A stretch of 58,601 nt of DNA. It comes from an uncultured Alphaproteobacteria bacterium (GTDB lineage Bacteria > Pseudomonadota > Alphaproteobacteria > Thalassobaculales > Thalassobaculaceae). Under the pieces are notes generated by a model that made no database searches, was not told the DNA's origin, and saw only the letters and a program-made list of their open reading frames with translations. The translations under genes were made by a program, and so were the position numbers. This document shows, piece by piece, positions 40,296 through 49,565 of this stretch. Every line of letters starts with the position of its first letter. Position 1 is the stretch's first letter. The DNA lies in contig CALMRI010000011.1 in assembly GCA_937776645.1 (NCBI GenBank), forward strand, positions 1 through 58,601. The letters are read 5' to 3'.

Positions 40296-41448
40296 GCAAT
40301 TGAGTGAAGTCTATCAGGGCGCGCTGTCCTCGATCGAGGAAGTCATCGAGGAGGCCAAGGCTGGCCGAATGTTCATCTTGGTCGATGACGAAAGTCGCGA
40401 GAACGAAGGCGATCTTTGCATTCCTGCTGAAATGGCCACGGCCGAGGTCGTCAACTTCATGGCGATGCATGCGCGCGGGCTGATCTGTCTGTCAATGACC
40501 CGGTCCCGGGTGGAACGCCTGGGTCTGCCGTTGATGTCCTCACGCAACGAGACTCGGCACGAGACCGCCTTCACGGTTTCCATCGAGGCTCGCGAGGGAG
40601 TGACCACCGGGATATCGGCGCATGACCGGGCCCGCACCATCTCGGTCGCCGTCGACCCCGATCTTAGTCGCGAGGATATCGTCACGCCGGGTCATGTCTT
40701 TCCATTGGTCGCGCGCGATGGCGGAACTTTGGTGCGCGCTGGTCATACCGAGGCGGTCGTCGATATAGCGAGAATGGCGGGTATGAACCCGTCCGGCGTG
40801 ATCTGCGAGATCATGAAGGACGACGGGACCATGGCGCGGTTACCCGACCTGATCCAGTTCGCTCAGTTGCACAATCTCAAGGTCGCCACGATAGCCGACC
40901 TAATCGCCCACCGCCGCCGGACCGAGACCATTGTCGAGCGGTCGGTCGACACCATGCTTGACAGTAAGTATGGCGGCGATTGGCGGATGATCGTGTATCT
41001 GAACAAGGTCACCTACGCCGAGCATATCGCGCTGATCAAGGGGGACATCACCAGCGATGCTCCGGTTCTGGTGCGGATGCACGCGCTGAACGTGATGGAG
41101 GACGTGCTGGGCGACCAGTCTGGATCACGCGGCGGCGGCGAGGTGCAGACCGCGATGGCAAAAATCGCCGAGGAAGGCCGCGGCGTCGTGGTGATCATCC
41201 GTGAGCCGACCCCGACGGCGCTGTCCGATCGGGTGCGCAGCATGCTGAAGGCGCAAGCCGAGGGGCGCCGGAGCGAGAATGAACTTCGAGATTATGGTAT
41301 CGGTGCGCAGATCCTGCTTGATCTTGGTATCCGTGACATGATTTTGCTGACCAATTCGCAACGCACCGTTGTTGGCCTAGAAGGTTATGGCCTGACCATC
41401 ATGGCGCGCCGCTCGACGCAACCCGAACAGGACGAACCCAATCCATGA
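40282..41448 (+). CDS. ribBA: 3,4-dihydroxy-2-butanone 4-phosphate synthase with degenerate GTP cyclohydrolase II domain
   Basis: 388 residues. The N-terminal RibB half (about 15-220) makes the four-carbon riboflavin precursor from ribulose-5-phosphate and has its motifs: VDDESRENEGDLCIPAEM, THDRAR-type AHDRARTI and GHVFPLVARDGG, RAGHTEAVVDIARMAG. The C-terminal RibA-like half keeps the fold (EIAEEGRG-type AEEGRGVVVI, LGIRDMILLTNSQRTVVGLE) but lacks the three zinc cysteines of real GTP cyclohydrolase II: the usual RCDCG is SGSRG here, and the GRGIGL loop is replaced by TPTALSD. So it is almost certainly only a RibB, and ribA must be elsewhere. The pattern is known in alphaproteobacteria. Confidence 0.93.
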   Translation: MATPEQLSEVYQGALSSIEEVIEEAKAGRMFILVDDESRENEGDLCIPAEMATAEVVNFMAMHARGLICLSMTRSRVERLGLPLMSSRNETRHETAFTVSIEAREGVTTGISAHDRARTISVAVDPDLSREDIVTPGHVFPLVARDGGTLVRAGHTEAVVDIARMAGMNPSGVICEIMKDDGTMARLPDLIQFAQLHNLKVATIADLIAHRRRTETIVERSVDTMLDSKYGGDWRMIVYLNKVTYAEHIALIKGDITSDAPVLVRMHALNVMEDVLGDQSGSRGGGEVQTAMAKIAEEGRGVVVIIREPTPTALSDRVRSMLKAQAEGRRSENELRDYGIGAQILLDLGIRDMILLTNSQRTVVGLEGYGLTIMARRSTQPEQDEPNP

Positions 41449-41885
41449 CGAGAGTGCTGATTGTCGATGCCAATTTCTATCAGGATCTCGCCGACGAGCT
41501 GGTTCGGGGTGCGGTCGGGGAATTGGAAGCCAGGGGGATTACCTATGACCGGGTCTCGGTGCCCGGTGCGCTGGAGATCCCGACTGCGATCTCGATTGCC
41601 GCCAAGCGGAGCAACGGCCCCGCATACGATGCTTTCGTGGCGCTTGGCTGTGTCATCCGCGGTGAGACATCGCATTACGACATCGTCTGCGGTGAGAGCG
41701 CGCGCGGGTTGAGCGAATTGGCGTTGAACCGGGGTCTTATCATCGGTAATGGAATTCTGACGGTCGACACCAAGGATCAGGCTTGGGCACGTGCTGCAGT
41801 CGACGGCAATGGCAAGAATAAGGGTCGGGACGCGGTAATCGCTTGTGTTTGCCTCACAGATCTCAAGGTGAGGTACCGAGTTTGA
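41445..41885 (+). CDS. ribH: 6,7-dimethyl-8-ribityllumazine synthase
   Basis: Joins the RibD product with the RibB product to form lumazine. 146 residues; the ATG overlaps the ribBA stop (ATGA). Substrate motifs are VPGALEIPTAISIA near residue 45 and LGCVIRGETSHYDIVCGESA near 73. The end (KNKGRDAVIACVCLTDLKVR) is close to the usual C-terminus but with more cysteines than normal. The stop overlaps the TTG start of nusB. Confidence 0.94.
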   Translation: MTRVLIVDANFYQDLADELVRGAVGELEARGITYDRVSVPGALEIPTAISIAAKRSNGPAYDAFVALGCVIRGETSHYDIVCGESARGLSELALNRGLIIGNGILTVDTKDQAWARAAVDGNGKNKGRDAVIACVCLTDLKVRYRV

Positions 41886-42451
41886 ATTCATCGCACCGTT
41901 CAGGCCGAAAAGATCGTAAATCAGTGCTCCGGCCTCGGACAACGTCCCGTCTGGCCGCCGTGCAAGCGCTTTATCAGATGCAAATGACCGACCGGCCGGC
42001 TGAGCTCATCGTCGAGGAGTTCATCGCGCATCGTTTCAACGAGTTGGAAGACACCACCAGCTTTGGACGGGCGGACGAAGCGCTGTTCGGGCTATTGACC
42101 CTGGGAACCGCGAACGACTTGGAAACGATTGACGAGATCATAGCTGACACCTTGGTTGAAGGATGGTCGGTGGATCGGTTGGAGAGCACGTTGCTGGCGA
42201 TCCTGCGCGTTGGAACGCACGAGATTCTGAGCCATCGTCAGACGCCCCATGCGGTGGCGATCAGCGAATATGTCGACGTCACCCACGCCTTCTATGACGA
42301 TACGGCTGCCGGTCTGGTAAACGGTGTGCTCGATCGGGTGGCGCAAGTGATGCGCGAAAAACTGGAAGAAAACGAAGATCCGGAGGAAGATTTGATCGAC
42401 GCCCGGGGCCAGGCCGAGTCGATCGAGCCGGAGAGCGATCAGGCGGGTTAG
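41882..42451 (+). CDS. nusB: Transcription antitermination factor NusB
   Basis: RNA-binding antitermination protein acting with NusE at boxA in rRNA operons. 189 residues from TTG 41882, which overlaps the ribH stop (TTGA); an in-frame start further up would lie inside ribH. RLAAVQALYQMQMTDRPAEL near residue 24 and AILRVGTHEILSHRQTPHAV near 112 are the NusB motifs, with YVDVTHAFYDDTAAGLVNGV following. An acidic tail (EENEDPEEDLIDARGQ) extends beyond the domain. Confidence 0.95.
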   Translation: MNSSHRSGRKDRKSVLRPRTTSRLAAVQALYQMQMTDRPAELIVEEFIAHRFNELEDTTSFGRADEALFGLLTLGTANDLETIDEIIADTLVEGWSVDRLESTLLAILRVGTHEILSHRQTPHAVAISEYVDVTHAFYDDTAAGLVNGVLDRVAQVMREKLEENEDPEEDLIDARGQAESIEPESDQAG

Positions 42452-42453
42452 CC

Positions 42454-43440
42454 ATGGGATTGGGTGAGTTTGACCGCATAGAAAAATTCTTCAAACCATT
42501 GGCCGCGCGTAGCCCGGGTGCGCTCGAGTTGAGCGACGATGCGGCGGTTTTGCCGGTTTTTGGGCTGGCCGGTTTGGTGGTGTCAACGGATGCATTGGTC
42601 GAAGGCGTGCATTTTCGCATCGGTGACACGGCCGAGCTGATCGCTCGCAAGGCGCTTCGAACCAACCTTTCTGATCTGGCGGCAATGGGCGCCGAGCCCT
42701 GGGTCTACATGCTTTCTCTGGCGCTTGGCCCCTTGGATGGCGCGCCGATGGACCCGTGGATCGGCGGCTTTGCGGCGGGGTTGGCGATCGATCAGGAAGA
42801 ATACTCGATTGGTTTGATTGGCGGAGATTCGGTTTCCACGCCCGGCCCGGTCATGGTGTCGATCACCATTTTTGGTAAGCAGGGCCCCGATGGCGTGCTG
42901 ACTCGCTCGGGCGCGGTCGCTGGCGATGACATTTATGTGTCGGGAACCATTGGAGACGCCGCCCTGGGACTAAAAGCCTTAAGGGGTACATTAACTGGGT
43001 TGGGTTCGGAAACCAGCGCCATGTTGGTGGATCGCTACCATCTGCCGCGCCCTCGGGTGGATCTTGGTATGGCCTTGGCCGGATGGGCCAGCGCGGCGAT
43101 GGATGTCTCGGACGGCTTGGCTCAAGACCTAGCCCATCTCTGCAAGGCGTCGGGGGTGGCGGGCGAAATCAGCTTTAAGGACGTACCGCTGTCGAGGGCG
43201 GCCGGGTTGCTGTTGGCAGACGGCCTAGCCAGCGTTGAGGATATTTGTGGCGGTGGCGACGATTATGAGTTGTTGTTCACCGCGCCACGATCGGCGCGTG
43301 ACGCGGTGGAACGCCAGGCAGAGCTCGCCGGCACCCCGGTGTGTCGGATCGGCGGGATCGAGGCCGGTCAAGGTGTGTCCGTTCGTGACGGTGCCGGACG
43401 ACTGGTGCCGCTTCGCCGACTGGGGTACCGTCATGCCTGA
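42454..43440 (+). CDS. thiL: Thiamine-monophosphate kinase
   Basis: Makes thiamine diphosphate from the monophosphate. 328 residues, start ATG two bases after the nusB stop. Motifs are LELSDDAAVLPVFG near residue 25, VSTDALVEGVHFRI near 43, LRTNLSDLAAMGAEP near 68, GGDSVSTPGPV near 121, AMDVSDGLAQDLAHL near 213 and CGGGDDYELLFTAP near 264, all with the metal-binding aspartates. Last intact gene of the riboflavin/nusB run. Confidence 0.96.
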   Translation: MGLGEFDRIEKFFKPLAARSPGALELSDDAAVLPVFGLAGLVVSTDALVEGVHFRIGDTAELIARKALRTNLSDLAAMGAEPWVYMLSLALGPLDGAPMDPWIGGFAAGLAIDQEEYSIGLIGGDSVSTPGPVMVSITIFGKQGPDGVLTRSGAVAGDDIYVSGTIGDAALGLKALRGTLTGLGSETSAMLVDRYHLPRPRVDLGMALAGWASAAMDVSDGLAQDLAHLCKASGVAGEISFKDVPLSRAAGLLLADGLASVEDICGGGDDYELLFTAPRSARDAVERQAELAGTPVCRIGGIEAGQGVSVRDGAGRLVPLRRLGYRHA

Positions 43441-43481
43441 TTCGAGCCGGCGGGACCGTTCTGACGGAGCGAGCGGTCACA

Positions 43482-43975
43482 GATCATAAAATTGGTTATC
43501 ATCCTAGTCCTGGCTTTGGCCGGAGGCGGGGTCTGTGGACCGCATTGTTCGCGCCGCATGCTCTACCAGTGATAGTTCCGACCACCCTCAGGATGGAAGT
43601 CCCGGAAGAGATAATACCGGACCCCAACGAGCGACCGAAACAAACTGTGCTGATCGATCTGGAGTGGCTGCAGATCCCGCTGTTTCCGCGACGACAACGT
43701 TGATCGGTTTTTAATCATTCACATCCTGTTTGAGGTGCGTACCAGTAAGGAAGCCGATTTAGTGAACGAAAATCTGTTGAGGCTTATTGGCGCATTTATC
43801 ACTTACGTTCATGCCTTGGGTATCAACCTGGGGGTCAATGAGCGGCCATTTGCTGAGTAACGCCTTTTCGCTAAGGCCAAGGAAATTCTCAGCAAGGGTA
43901 TCGTCGTTGATCTCTTGTTCATCAGTATTTTTGAGCGCCTGACCAAATATTTCCAATCATTAGTGAAACGAGCCT
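43482..43975 (+). pseudogene. FliL-like membrane-anchored protein, decayed
   Basis: A membrane anchor (KLVIILVLALAGGGVCG) starts near 43488, right after thiL. After shifts, a second frame reads VPEEIIPDPNERPKQTVLID, LEWLQIPLF, then FLIIHILFEVRTSKEADLVN, ENLLRLIGAFITYVHALGIN, an in-frame TAA at 43858-43860, and FAKAKEILSKGIVVDLLFIS. This layout (one N-terminal span, acidic/proline linker, FliL-type domain with a leading pair of strands and helices) resembles FliL-family proteins found in alphaproteobacteria. Family assignment is by pattern only. It is broken by at least two shifts and one stop. Confidence 0.55.
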
Positions 43976-43978
43976 GGC

Positions 43979-45190
43979 ATGATTGCGCGTGACCCTTCGG
44001 TTCGGAATGTCATACTGCTCGCCTGCTGTCAGGCGCTGTCGATGTCGGCGATGTCGATGAACATGACGGTCACGGTCCTGGTTGGACAGTCTTTGTCGGT
44101 CGACCCAGCGTTTGCGACCTTGCCTTTGGCGCTGCAATTCACCGCGACGATGTTGACGACGATGCCGGCTTCGCAGCTGATGCGACGCGTCGGGCGTCAG
44201 ATGGGGTTTTCGATCGGCGTGGTGATTGGTGTCACCGGCGCGTTGTTGGCGGTCCTGATGATATTCGAGAGGAATTTTGTCGGGTTCTGCGTCGGGTCGG
44301 TGCTGATGGGGGTCTTCATGGGTTTCTCTGTGTTCTATCGCCATGCGGCAACCGATACCGCGAGCGACGCGTTTCGCAGTAAGGCCATTTCGATGGTCAT
44401 GGCTGGCGGCGTGGTTTCCGCGCTGTTGGGCCCGGAACTGGCGAAACGTTCCTACGATCTATTCGAAATCGATGGGTTAGGAACGGTGACCTATGCCGGG
44501 TGTTTCGCCGTGGTTGCGTTGCTGCAGGCGTCGGTGTTGATTTTCCTCAAATTCGTCGATATTCCGCGCGAGACCGCCCAGCAGCAAGAGGATTCCGGCC
44601 GGCCACTTAAGGAAATTGTCCGTCAGCCCCGATTCGTCGTCGCAGCGTCTGGTGCGATGATCGGATACGGCGTAATGAGTTTCGTGATGACCGCAACGCC
44701 GCTGGCTATCGTTTCGTGCGGATTCGTGTTCACCGACGCCGCTTTCGTTATCCAATGGCACGCATTTGCGATGTTTGCGCCTTCGTTTTTCACCGGTTCG
44801 CTGATTAACCGCTTTGGCGTTTTGCGGATCATGATGATCGGGGCCGCGGCCTTGCTCGGTTGTGTTGCGGTGACGATTTCCGGCATTGAGCTCTTTCAGT
44901 TTTGGTGGGGGCTGGTTTTGCTTGGAATTGGCTGGAATTTTCTGTTTATTGGCGGAACCAGCATGCTTGGCGAGTGCCACACCGAGGCTGAGAAAGCCAA
45001 GGTGCAGGGCCTCAACGACTTTCTGGTGTTCTCCACGGTGGCCGTCGCGTCCTTCTCCGCCGGCGCGATTTTTCATCTCTTTGGGTGGAATGCTGTTAAT
45101 CTTAGCGTCCTGCCCATGATCGCCATTATCATCGTTATGTTGCTCTGGAAGATGCGATTCTTGCACCCGGTTTCAGCGGTTGGAGATTAA
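43979..45190 (+). CDS. MFS transporter, substrate unknown
   Basis: 403-residue major facilitator superfamily carrier with about 12 hydrophobic spans in two halves and a cytoplasmic loop near residue 200 (ETAQQQEDSGRPLKEIVRQP). The loop between spans 2 and 3 has LMRRVGRQMGFSIGVVIG, a form of the MFS motif A, and its repeat in the second half is LINRFGVLRIMMIG. Nothing in the sequence fixes the cargo. It stands alone between a decayed gene and hppA. Confidence 0.88.
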   Translation: MIARDPSVRNVILLACCQALSMSAMSMNMTVTVLVGQSLSVDPAFATLPLALQFTATMLTTMPASQLMRRVGRQMGFSIGVVIGVTGALLAVLMIFERNFVGFCVGSVLMGVFMGFSVFYRHAATDTASDAFRSKAISMVMAGGVVSALLGPELAKRSYDLFEIDGLGTVTYAGCFAVVALLQASVLIFLKFVDIPRETAQQQEDSGRPLKEIVRQPRFVVAASGAMIGYGVMSFVMTATPLAIVSCGFVFTDAAFVIQWHAFAMFAPSFFTGSLINRFGVLRIMMIGAAALLGCVAVTISGIELFQFWWGLVLLGIGWNFLFIGGTSMLGECHTEAEKAKVQGLNDFLVFSTVAVASFSAGAIFHLFGWNAVNLSVLPMIAIIIVMLLWKMRFLHPVSAVGD

Positions 45191-45383
45191 AAACTGCCGA
45201 TATCAGTGTTGCGCGGTTGCCATGGACGTTTTTTTTGCTATGTTCCGCGCGATTTCGTGGGTGTCGTCCGCAAGGCCGTCGCCACATGCCCACGCCTAGC
45301 AGTATCGACCCCGGGGGGGTGAGTATCGTTGTCCGGGAAAAGTCAGACGCGTGTCCAATTGAACCACTAAAGGATCCCCGAAC

Positions 45384-47480
45384 ATGACCGAATTGTTCGC
45401 TCTCGTAATCGTCTGCGGGCTGATTGCGCTGGCTTACGGTTTGCTGGCGGCGCGTAGCGTGCTCGCGGCCGACGCAGGTAACGAAAGAATGCAAGAAATT
45501 GCCAGCGCCATCCAAGAAGGCGCTGCTGCATACCTGAACCGTCAGTATACAACCATCGCCATGGTCGGCGCCGTCGTCACGATCATCCTTGCCTATACCC
45601 TCGGCCTTACGGTCGCGGTCGGCTTCGTGATCGGTGCGGTGCTTTCGGGGATCGCGGGCTATATCGGCATGTATGTGTCGGTCCGCGCCAATGTCCGGAC
45701 CACCCAGGCAGCGACGATCGGCATGGAGCCGGCCCTCGCCATCGCCTTTAAGTCAGGGGCGATCACCGGGATGCTGGTGGTCGGACTCGGCCTGCTCGGG
45801 GTCGCAGGCTATTATTTCATTTTGTTGGACCTGTACGATTCGAATTCGGAATCGGGCATGCGCCACATCCTCGAGTCCCTCGTGGCACTCAGCTTTGGCG
45901 CCTCGTTAATTTCGATCTTCGCCCGTCTCGGCGGGGGCATCTTCACCAAGGGTGCGGATGTCGGTGGTGACATGGTCGGTAAGGTCGAGGCAGGAATCCC
46001 CGAGGACGATCCCCGGAACGCCGCGGTGATCGCCGACAACGTTGGTGACAATGTCGGTGATTGTGCCGGCATGGCCGCCGATTTGTTTGAGACCTATGCG
46101 GTGACCGTGGTTGCGACCATGCTGCTCGGCGCGATCTTCTTTACCGGTGAAACTGCGGCGACGTTGATGATGTATCCGCTGGTGATCGGTGCGGTCTGTA
46201 TCATCGCCTCTGTGATTGGTACGTTTTTTGTCAAGCTGGGCGCCGACAAGAAGATTATGTGGGCGCTCTATAAGGGCTTCATCTCGAGCGCGCTCATCTC
46301 GGCTGTGTTCATCGGCATCGTGACCTGGAAACTACTTGGTTTCGACACCGTATTCACCTTGTCGAACGGGGTGGTGACCACTGGCCAAGAGCTGTTCTAT
46401 TGCTCCTTGGTCGGCTTGCTCGTGACCGGGCTGATCATCTGGGTGACGGAATACTACACCTCCACCGAGTATCGCCCGGTGCGCAGTGTCGCTAAGTCAT
46501 CCGAGACCGGTGACGGCACCAACGTCATTCAAGGCCTAGCGGTCTCCATGGAGGCCTGTGCCCTGCCGGCGTTGATCATTTCCGGAGGCATCCTCGCTGC
46601 TTATATCTGGGGCGGTATCTTCGGGATCAGCATTGCCGCCACGACGATGCTGGCGCTGGCCGGTATGGTTGTCGCACTCGACGCCTACGGGCCGGTGACC
46701 GATAATGCCGGTGGTATCGCCGAGATGGCCAACCTGCCAGATAATGTGCGTAAGACCACTGATGCGCTGGACGCTGTCGGCAACACTACCAAGGCTGTCA
46801 CCAAGGGCTATGCCATCGGTTCGGCTGGTTTGGCCGCCCTGGTGCTGTTCGTTGCCTATACCGAGGACCTGAAGCATTATTTCCCGGAGCTGGACGTCAA
46901 GTTCGTGCTTCAGGATCCCTATGTGGTGGTCGGCTTATTCGTTGGCGGCATGTTGCCCTATCTGTTTGGCTCGATGGGGATGCAGGCGGTTGGTCGTGCG
47001 GCAGGCGCCGTAGTCGAGGAAGTTCGCCGCCAGTTCCGCGAGAACCCAGGCATCATGGAAGGCACGGTTAAGCCTGAATATGGCCGTGCCGTCGACTTGT
47101 TGACCAAGGCTGCGATCAAGGAAATGATCGTTCCGTCGCTGCTGCCGGTTTTGGCACCGGTGGTGATGTATGTCGTGATCAAGTTCATCGGTGGCCAAGC
47201 TGCTGCCTTCACCTCGATCGGCGCCATGCTGCTTGGAACGATTGTTACGGGTATCTTCCTTGCGATCTCGATGACCGCGGGCGGTGGGGCTTGGGATAAT
47301 GCTAAGAAGTATATCGAAGACGGCCATCACGGTGGCAAAGGTTCGGACGCTCACAAGGCGGCGATAACCGGCGACACGGTGGGTGACCCTTACAAGGACA
47401 CTGCCGGTCCGGCGATCAACCCGATGATCAAGATCATCAATATTGTCGCGATCCTGCTACTGGCGGCGTTGGCGGCTTAA
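45384..47480 (+). CDS. hppA: K+-independent H+-translocating pyrophosphatase
   Basis: Membrane pump that uses pyrophosphate hydrolysis to move protons. 698 residues with about 16 spans. The pyrophosphate site motifs are [20 protein letters not shown] near residue 185, [19 protein letters not shown] near 214, and the C-terminal [20 protein letters not shown] near 660. [17 protein letters not shown] near 470 has lysine at the position that marks K+-independent enzymes (alanine in K+-dependent ones). The start [20 protein letters not shown] follows GGATCCCC. A GC-rich hairpin ends the transcript. Confidence 0.97.
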   Translation: MTELFALVIVCGLIALAYGLLAARSVLAADAGNERMQEIASAIQEGAAAYLNRQYTTIAMVGAVVTIILAYTLGLTVAVGFVIGAVLSGIAGYIGMYVSVRANVRTTQAATIGMEPALAIAFKSGAITGMLVVGLGLLGVAGYYFILLDLYDSNSESGMRHILESLVALSFGASLISIFARLGGGIFTKGADVGGDMVGKVEAGIPEDDPRNAAVIADNVGDNVGDCAGMAADLFETYAVTVVATMLLGAIFFTGETAATLMMYPLVIGAVCIIASVIGTFFVKLGADKKIMWALYKGFISSALISAVFIGIVTWKLLGFDTVFTLSNGVVTTGQELFYCSLVGLLVTGLIIWVTEYYTSTEYRPVRSVAKSSETGDGTNVIQGLAVSMEACALPALIISGGILAAYIWGGIFGISIAATTMLALAGMVVALDAYGPVTDNAGGIAEMANLPDNVRKTTDALDAVGNTTKAVTKGYAIGSAGLAALVLFVAYTEDLKHYFPELDVKFVLQDPYVVVGLFVGGMLPYLFGSMGMQAVGRAAGAVVEEVRRQFRENPGIMEGTVKPEYGRAVDLLTKAAIKEMIVPSLLPVLAPVVMYVVIKFIGGQAAAFTSIGAMLLGTIVTGIFLAISMTAGGGAWDNAKKYIEDGHHGGKGSDAHKAAITGDTVGDPYKDTAGPAINPMIKIINIVAILLLAALAA

Positions 47481-47499
47481 TCGCTCGCTAAACGGCTTT

Positions 47500-47532
47500 A
47501 AGGGGCTTTGGGCGGTGGCCCGAAGCCCCTTT
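47500..47532. terminator. Two-way terminator between hppA and bamE
   Basis: AAGGGGCTTTGGGC pairs with GCCCGAAGCCCCTT around GGTG, one bulge, then TTCCC. It lies 20 bases after hppA and 27 bases after the end of the convergent bamE gene, so it can serve both. Confidence 0.8.
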
Positions 47533-47558
47533 CCCTTGTGCCGCCGTCATCCGTTTTT

Positions 47559-48038
47559 TTATTGATCGGCACCAGCGCCGTTAAAGCGCCCGACATTGCC
47601 GATGAGCTGCTGCAACAAAGTGATGCGTTGCCCGGCGGTCGGCGTTTGCCGGCTGACGAATTCGATCTTCTTCCCGTCGGCTTCCGACAGTTTGCCGATA
47701 GAGTTAACCACGCCATCGGCGCCGAAGGTGATATAGACAACCCTGCGGTTAACGATTTCTGGTCGGAAAAAGGCGACGGTCTTGGTCTTGCCGCCGATAT
47801 AGATCCAGGTGTCCTGACCATAGTCGGACACCGTGGAAGGGGCGCCGAGCAGCGCACTTACACGGGTTTTTCGGGTCTTTCCGGGTTCGAGCTCGACCAG
47901 ATTGTCGAGATCGACCTCGTTGCCGTGGTTGTCGATCCTGGGCGCACAGGACAGCAGCAAGCCGGCAAGTGCCAAAGCGATCATGGGGTTCACCCGCCGG
48001 GCGAGGCGGTGAGGGATCGGGCGAAGCGTTCGGAGCAT
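47559..48038 (-). CDS. bamE: Outer membrane protein assembly factor BamE
   Basis: Small outer-membrane lipoprotein (SmpA/OmlA family) that supports BamA in folding beta-barrel proteins. 159 residues. A lipoprotein signal peptide ends in the lipobox LLLSC near residue 31. The domain has VSALLGAPSTVSDYGQDTWI, YIGGKTKTVAFFRPEIVNRR and VVYITFGADGVVNSI. A later ATG (47984) would give a shorter, standard leader. Divergent from the bc1 chaperone gene, a common alphaproteobacterial arrangement. Confidence 0.92.
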   Translation of the reverse strand: MLRTLRPIPHRLARRVNPMIALALAGLLLSCAPRIDNHGNEVDLDNLVELEPGKTRKTRVSALLGAPSTVSDYGQDTWIYIGGKTKTVAFFRPEIVNRRVVYITFGADGVVNSIGKLSEADGKKIEFVSRQTPTAGQRITLLQQLIGNVGRFNGAGADQ

Positions 48039-48230
48039 GGTTCACCGCTCTTGCAGTTGCGTGGGGCCTAGCATCCGTCGCCCACGAGAAGCGAGAAACG
48101 GCTGGCCACGCCGCGAATGTGGTCCGATGGGGGCTCAGCGTCAACGGCGCCGAAACTTCGACATTGACGGCGTCCCGAGGCTTTGCGAATTGGAACGCTG
48201 GCGCCCGGTAGAGATGAGGGGAGATCTGGA

Positions 48231-48761
48231 ATGTTTGCATGGCTTCGGCGTGGACCGGATGATGAGGCCGTAGCCCGGGTTTATGAGTTGATCGTGGCGC
48301 AATCCCGACGCCCGGAATTCTATCGCGATTTGGGAGTCGCTGATTCGCTGGATGGTCGTTTCGACATGCTGTCGTTGCATGCGATGTTGGTGTTGCGGCG
48401 ACTGAAGCACGACCCGGCGCGCACCGGTCGCTTCAGTCAGGCATTGTTTGACCATATGTTCATGGATATGGACATGTCGCTCCGGGAGATCGGCGTTGGT
48501 GATTTGTCGGTCGGCAAGCGGGTAAAGCAAATGGGCTCGGCGTTTCTTGGCCGCATCGTCGCTTATGAAAAGGGACTGTCCGAGGGCCAGGAGGCGTTGG
48601 CGGATGCGTTGACGCGGAACGTCTATCGCGAGCAGGCTCCAGAGGCGTCTGTCCTGCAGCGTTTGGCGGACTATGTGCTACGGGTGGACGATCGCCTCGC
48701 AACCGTTCCGTTGACGGTGATTTTGGCGGGCGAGAAGGCTTTCGAGGACAGCTTGCCGTGA
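48231..48761 (+). CDS. Ubiquinol-cytochrome c chaperone (CBP3-like)
   Basis: Assembly factor for the cytochrome bc1 complex, homologous to mitochondrial CBP3/UQCC1. 176 residues from ATG 48231, GGGGAG upstream. Family segments are YELIVAQSRRPEFYRDLGVA near residue 19, DSLDGRFDMLSLHAMLVLRR near 38, LFDHMFMDMDMSLREIGVGD near 68 and VGKRVKQMGSAFLGRIVAYE near 90. No membrane span. It precedes the DUF177 gene by six bases and implies a bc1-type respiratory chain. Confidence 0.92.
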   Translation: MFAWLRRGPDDEAVARVYELIVAQSRRPEFYRDLGVADSLDGRFDMLSLHAMLVLRRLKHDPARTGRFSQALFDHMFMDMDMSLREIGVGDLSVGKRVKQMGSAFLGRIVAYEKGLSEGQEALADALTRNVYREQAPEASVLQRLADYVLRVDDRLATVPLTVILAGEKAFEDSLP

Positions 48762-48767
48762 CGGTTA

Positions 48768-49403
48768 ATGAGCGACATGGTTCCTCCTGAGAAAATGCGA
48801 ATGGTGATGCGTATGGCAGGTAAAACCAACGATGACCAAGGGCCTGCGGCAGCATCGGAATTTCGCCGCCTGATCCGACTTGATGAGGTTAGCCGCAGAG
48901 ATGTAGACGTGACCGTAGTTGCCGCGCCGCCGGAGCGCGAGGCCTTGGCCCGGCGGTTCGGTATCACGGAGATTTTGGCGCTTGAGGCTAGTTTAAAGAT
49001 ACACCGGGTTTCCAGTGGGGTTTACAATGTATCGGGTGCGATCGAGGCAGAGATCATCTACATCGGTGTGGAGGCTGCCGAGGCGATGGGGTTTTCGTTG
49101 AATGAACAGTTCGGCGAGATTTTCGCGACCCCCGATGGATGGCGAACCCTTGAGGAAAACGCGATCGATGACGAGGTCGACGCGGAATTGGTCACTGAGA
49201 ATTTTATTGATATGGGAGAGATCGTTGCACAAAATCTTTCGCTTGCGCTGGATCCTGTGCTGCTGGAGGCTGGCGCTTTCGACGATGGCGCTATCACCTA
49301 TTCCTCCGGAGGCGGCAAGGGCGACGTCCCGGAGCACTCTTTTTCGGCACTGGAAATCCTGCGTGGGCGCCGGGCACCATCCGACGAATCATCGGGGGGG
49401 TGA
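48768..49403 (+). CDS. DUF177 (YceD-like) protein
   Basis: Protein of the YceD family, linked in plants and bacteria to 23S rRNA accumulation. About 211 residues; several ATG codons near the front leave the exact start open (a later ATG near residue 10-14 is possible). FRRLIRLDEVSRRDVDVTVV and EREALARRFGITEILALEAS start the domain, which ends with the acidic block IDDEVDAELVTENFIDMGEI, VAQNLSLALDPVL and the end PEHSFSALEILRGR. The usual rpmF is not found after it; plsX follows. Confidence 0.9.
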   Translation: MSDMVPPEKMRMVMRMAGKTNDDQGPAAASEFRRLIRLDEVSRRDVDVTVVAAPPEREALARRFGITEILALEASLKIHRVSSGVYNVSGAIEAEIIYIGVEAAEAMGFSLNEQFGEIFATPDGWRTLEENAIDDEVDAELVTENFIDMGEIVAQNLSLALDPVLLEAGAFDDGAITYSSGGGKGDVPEHSFSALEILRGRRAPSDESSGG

Positions 49404-49565
49404 GGTATGTCGGACGTGTTGGAATCGATTTTGGGCAGCAGTGAAATCCGAAGTGGGGTTTGGGTACTGCTCTGTTGACGAAATATGTTACGGTCTAGGC
49501 GCTTCGCCGGGTATAATGGCGCTCCACGCTCTAAGAGCCACGATTCGTAACGGCGTCCGGTAATT
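49404..49565 (+). promoter_or_regulatory. Gap between DUF177 and plsX, possible promoter
   Basis: 162 bases with no reading frame for ribosomal protein L32, which often sits here. The gap contains TTGACG (49475-49480) and TATAAT (49512-49517), but the spacing (31) is too long to form one promoter. A promoter for plsX-fabH-ihfA is likely here but not resolved. Confidence 0.35.

Noticed and set aside
49475..49517. TTGACG and TATAAT as one promoter before plsX
   Set aside because: Spacing of 31 bases is far from the needed 16-18; noted only as separate boxes.
49404..49565. Missing rpmF between DUF177 and plsX as a gene-loss event
   Set aside because: Ribosomal protein L32 is encoded elsewhere in many alphaproteobacteria, so its absence here alone is not informative.
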